64,000 nt of DNA, from positions 124,001 to 188,000 of the forward strand of contig NZ_RCZE01000006.1 in NCBI RefSeq assembly GCF_006438915.1, read 5' to 3'. How positions within the stretch are numbered: position 1 is the first letter of the stretch; the number at the start of each line of letters is the position of its first letter. The notes beneath the pieces were generated by a model that did not search any database, was not told the origin of the DNA, and saw only the letters and a program-made list of their open reading frames with translations. Positions 61,235 to 64,000 of this stretch are shown piece by piece. The DNA comes from Pseudomonas arsenicoxydans. GTDB lineage: Bacteria > Pseudomonadota > Gammaproteobacteria > Pseudomonadales > Pseudomonadaceae. The position numbers and the translations under genes are program-made.

Positions 61235-61249
61235 GCAAATTGCATGCCA
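61235..61249 (-). promoter_or_regulatory. Sigma-54 promoter of glnA
   Basis: On the minus strand TGGCAT-N5-TTGC with exact GG-N10-GC spacing, against consensus TGGCAC-N5-TTGC. It lies about 100 bases upstream of the glnA ATG. Known glnA promoters in Pseudomonas are RpoN-dependent. Confidence 0.75.
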
Positions 61250-61352
61250 GTGCCCCACCATGGGTTTTTTGCCCTAATTTCACGCTTATAAAGGCACAAC
61301 ACGTCTTCAGGTGGAAAATCTCGCCCTACAATGTAGCGTTGAAATTCATAAA

Positions 61353-61398
61353 TGACCCGTTTTGGTGCGCGAAAAACCTTCTGCACATTAACTGGTTA
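61353..61398. promoter_or_regulatory. Candidate NtrC sites upstream of glnA
   Basis: TGACCCG-TTT-TGGTGC (61353-61368) keeps one perfect half of the NtrC dyad; CTGCACATTAACTGGT (61381-61396) keeps the GCAC half. Both lie 105-150 bases upstream of the sigma-54 element, a normal enhancer distance. They also overlap the thiI promoter region on the plus strand. Confidence 0.5.
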
Positions 61399-61417
61399 AA
61401 CCTTGAGCAATTTCCGC

Positions 61418-61423
61418 TATAAT
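61418..61423 (+). promoter_or_regulatory. Probable -10 element of thiI
   Basis: TATAAT 43 bases upstream of the thiI ATG. The best -35 at 17 bases is poor (GTTAAA). The glnA sites lie just upstream, so the two genes share a divergent regulatory region. Confidence 0.45.
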
Positions 61424-61465
61424 CCGCGCCCCCCTTTTTCGGCTGGCCCAGCGCGCGCTGTTTTC

Positions 61466-62920
61466 ATGAAACTAATCGTAAAAGTCTTCCCCGAGATCAC
61501 CATCAAGAGCCGCCCGGTACGGATGCGTTTCATCCGCCAATTGGCTAAAAACATCCGCACCGTGCTCCGCGACCTGGACCCGGCCGTGGTGGTGAACGGT
61601 GTGTGGGACAATCTCGAGCTGGAAACCCGCGTCAGCGAGCCGAAAGCCCTGAAGGAGATGACCGAGCGCCTGAGCTGCATGCCGGGCATCGCGCATTTCC
61701 TGCAGGTCGATGAATACCCGTTGGGCGACTTCGACGACATCGTCGCCAAGTGCAAGCAGCACTTCGGTGAGTCTCTGGCCGGGAAGATCTTCTCGGTGCG
61801 CTGCAAGCGCGCTGGCAAGCACGAATTCAGCTCGATGGACGTCGAAAAATACGTCGGCAGCCAACTGCGTCGTCAGTGCGGCGCCGCCGGAATCTCGCTG
61901 AAAGAGCCGGAAATCGAAGTTCGCATCGAAATTCGCGACAAACGGTTGTTTGTGATCCACAGCCAGCACAACAGCATCGGCGGTTATCCGCTGGGTGCAC
62001 TGGAACAGACGCTTGTGCTGATGTCCGGTGGCTTCGACTCCACCGTGGCGGCGTACCAGATCATGCGTCGTGGCCTGATGAGCCATTTCTGCTTCTTCAA
62101 TCTGGGCGGAAGGGCCCATGAACTGGGCGTCATGGAAGTCGCGCACTTCATCTGGAAGAAGTACGGAAGCTCCCAACGCGTGTTATTTGTCAGTGTGCCG
62201 TTCGAGGAAGTTCTGGGAGAAATTCTCGAGAAAGTCGATAACAGTCATATGGGTGTAGTTTTGAAGCGTATGATGTTGCGCGCTGCTTCCCGTATTGCTG
62301 ATCGGCTGGACATTGAAGCGCTGGTCACCGGTGAAGCGATTTCCCAGGTGTCGAGCCAGACGTTGCCGAACCTGTCCGTGATCGACTGCGTGACCGACAA
62401 GCTGGTCTTGCGTCCGCTGATCGCCAGTCACAAGCAGGACATCATCGACCTGGCCAACGAAATCGGGACTGCCGACTTCGCCAAGCACATGCCGGAATAC
62501 TGCGGGGTCATCTCGGTGAACCCAAAGACCCACGCCAAGCGTCCGCGCGTGGAGCATGAAGAGAAAGAATTCGACATGGCGGTCCTTGAGCGTGCGCTCG
62601 AGAACGCCAAATTGGTGCCGATCGATCGCGTAATCGACGAATTGGGCCAGGACTTGCAGATTGAAGAAGTCAGCGAAGCGCTGGCGGGGCAAATCATCAT
62701 CGACATCCGCCACCCGGATGCCGCTGAAGATGACCCGCTGGCCCTGGCTGGTATCGAGGTACAAGCGATGCCTTTCTATGCATTGAACGCTCGTTTCAAG
62801 GAACTGGACCCTACTCGCCAGTACCTGCTGTATTGCGACAAAGGCGTGATGAGTCGCCTGCATGCTCACCATTTGCTCAGTGAGGGGCATGCCAATGTGC
62901 GCGTTTATCGACCGAGCTAA
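61466..62920 (+). CDS. thiI: tRNA 4-thiouridine synthase ThiI
   Basis: A 484-residue enzyme. Start [20 protein letters not shown]; upstream codons rejected. THUMP domain about residues 60-165; PP-loop [15 protein letters not shown] near residue 190; C-terminal rhodanese with catalytic Cys in [19 protein letters not shown]. The long form with rhodanese also serves thiazole synthesis in enterobacteria. A small hairpin (GCCGT...ACGGC) lies downstream. Confidence 0.97.
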   Translation: MKLIVKVFPEITIKSRPVRMRFIRQLAKNIRTVLRDLDPAVVVNGVWDNLELETRVSEPKALKEMTERLSCMPGIAHFLQVDEYPLGDFDDIVAKCKQHFGESLAGKIFSVRCKRAGKHEFSSMDVEKYVGSQLRRQCGAAGISLKEPEIEVRIEIRDKRLFVIHSQHNSIGGYPLGALEQTLVLMSGGFDSTVAAYQIMRRGLMSHFCFFNLGGRAHELGVMEVAHFIWKKYGSSQRVLFVSVPFEEVLGEILEKVDNSHMGVVLKRMMLRAASRIADRLDIEALVTGEAISQVSSQTLPNLSVIDCVTDKLVLRPLIASHKQDIIDLANEIGTADFAKHMPEYCGVISVNPKTHAKRPRVEHEEKEFDMAVLERALENAKLVPIDRVIDELGQDLQIEEVSEALAGQIIIDIRHPDAAEDDPLALAGIEVQAMPFYALNARFKELDPTRQYLLYCDKGVMSRLHAHHLLSEGHANVRVYRPS

Positions 62921-63059
62921 GAGCCCGGGGCTGTATGCCTGTGGCCTGCGTCACCGGCCCCCCGACTCTGCCGTCAAGCTGTAACGGCAAGGCCTGACTC
63001 TACTGTTAATCGCTGCCAAGACTTGTCAGCACACCGAATCCTCTGATCGAGATACACAA

Positions 63060-64000
63060 GTGATCGAAAATCTACGCAACATCGCCATCATTGCTCACGT
63101 TGACCATGGTAAAACCACCCTGGTAGACAAACTCTTGCGTCAATCCGGCACCCTGGAGCGCAACGAGCTCAACGACGAGCGCGTGATGGACTCCAACGAC
63201 CAGGAGAAAGAGCGCGGTATTACCATTCTGGCGAAAAACACCGCCATCAACTGGAACGGTCACCACATCAACATCGTGGACACCCCGGGCCACGCCGACT
63301 TCGGCGGCGAAGTTGAACGCGTAATGTCGATGGTTGACTCCGTTCTGCTGCTGGTTGACGCTCAAGACGGCCCTATGCCGCAAACCCGTTTCGTGACCAA
63401 GAAGGCTTTCGAAGCCGGCCTGCGTCCAATCGTGGTCATCAACAAGGTTGACCGTCCAGGCGCGCGTCCGGACTGGGTTCTGGACCAGATCTTCGACCTG
63501 TTCGACAACCTGGGTGCTACCGAAGAACAGCTGGACTTCAAAGTCGTCTACGCCTCGGCCCTGAACGGCATTGCCGGTCTGGAACACACCGACATGGCTG
63601 AAGACATGACCCCGCTGTACCAGGCGATCATTGACCACGTACCGGCTCCAAAAGTTGACCGTGACGGTCCGTTCCAGATGCAAATCTCGGCACTGGACTA
63701 CAACAGCTTCCTGGGTGTTATCGGCGTTGGCCGTATCGCCCGTGGTCGCGTCAAGCCGAACACTCAAGTTGTGGCGATCGACGCCGACGGCAAGCGCCGT
63801 AACGGTCGTATCCTGAAGCTGATGGGTCACCACGGTCTGCACCGTATCGACGTTGACGAAGCAGCTGCCGGCGACATCGTCTGCATCAGCGGCTTCGACC
63901 AGCTGTTCATCTCCGACACTCTGTGCGACCCACTGAACGTCGAAGCGATGAAGCCGCTGACCGTTGACGAGCCAACCGTTTCCATGACCTTCCAGGTTAA
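63060..64000 (+). CDS. typA: Ribosome-associated GTPase TypA/BipA, partial
   Basis: The first 313 residues are seen; the gene continues past the window. GTG start: [21 protein letters not shown] with G1 AHVDHGKT, G2 RGITILAK, G3 [16 protein letters not shown]4 [10 protein letters not shown] and G5 SALNGIAG. Domain II follows ([13 protein letters not shown]). BipA acts on the ribosome in stress and cold growth. About 140 bases separate it from thiI. Confidence 0.96.
   Translation, partial: MIENLRNIAIIAHVDHGKTTLVDKLLRQSGTLERNELNDERVMDSNDQEKERGITILAKNTAINWNGHHINIVDTPGHADFGGEVERVMSMVDSVLLLVDAQDGPMPQTRFVTKKAFEAGLRPIVVINKVDRPGARPDWVLDQIFDLFDNLGATEEQLDFKVVYASALNGIAGLEHTDMAEDMTPLYQAIIDHVPAPKVDRDGPFQMQISALDYNSFLGVIGVGRIARGRVKPNTQVVAIDADGKRRNGRILKLMGHHGLHRIDVDEAAAGDIVCISGFDQLFISDTLCDPLNVEAMKPLTVDEPTVSMTFQV

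Overview
The window reads as a Pseudomonas chromosome of the fluorescens lineage. The evidence is the gene order from about 20 to 64 kb (amino-acid ABC operon, mutY-yggX-asmA, hisB-H-A-F, ctpA/envC/gpmI, secB/grxC, ntrBC, glnA, thiI, typA), which as I recall it matches one continuous conserved block of Pseudomonas genomes, plus GC-rich codon use and four copies of a Pseudomonas-type REP doublet (GTGGGAGCGGGCTTGCTCGCG). Recognition of families is by motif and memory; no search was run.

Region 1 (1-12 kb) is the structural half of a P2/phiCTX-type myophage prophage. On the minus strand, from high to low coordinate: scaffold/protease O, capsid N, terminase small subunit M, head completion L, tail X, holin, N-acetylmuramidase endolysin, a nested Rz/Rz1 spanin pair, tail completion R and S, baseplate V, W, J, I, and the start of a tail fibre cut off by the window edge. 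Terminase P and portal Q run divergently on the plus strand. Most neighbours overlap by 4 bases, so this is a compact late operon that looks intact.

Region 2 (12-18.9 kb) is where P2-like phages carry replication, repressor and integrase genes. None of these is recognisable here. Instead there are small unknown genes in translationally coupled groups, a 32-codon gene with a strong ribosome binding site and a terminator, two antirepressor-type proteins (P22 AR-N type and AntA/AntB type), a leader with consecutive hairpins, recurring CTTACC/GGTAAG palindromes, an AT-rich stretch between inverted repeats, and an AbiTii-like abortive-infection gene next to tRNA-Thr. The tRNA 3' end faces the prophage and is the likely attachment side.

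Region 3 (19-35 kb) mixes core and accessory genes: an FkbM methyltransferase, a second methyltransferase downstream of a basic amino-acid ABC transporter, a GABA permease with a sigma-54 type promoter, a vapBC toxin-antitoxin module lying between two copies of the same terminator, two paralogous small proteins, an alpha/beta hydrolase, an AlbA_2 ATPase coupled to a DUF1016/YhcG nuclease, a TauE/SafE exporter, a TauD-like oxygenase and tRNA-Phe.

Region 4 (35-64 kb) is housekeeping: DNA repair (mutY), iron trafficking (yggX), histidine synthesis, periplasmic processing and cell division (ctpA, envC), glycolysis (gpmI), export and redox (secB, grxC), tRNA modification (trmL, thiI), and nitrogen control. 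The glnA and ntrBC upstream regions both show sigma-54 type -24/-12 elements with NtrC-type sites upstream, so NtrB/NtrC, glutamine synthetase and possibly the GABA permease would form one nitrogen-control circuit. The window ends inside typA.
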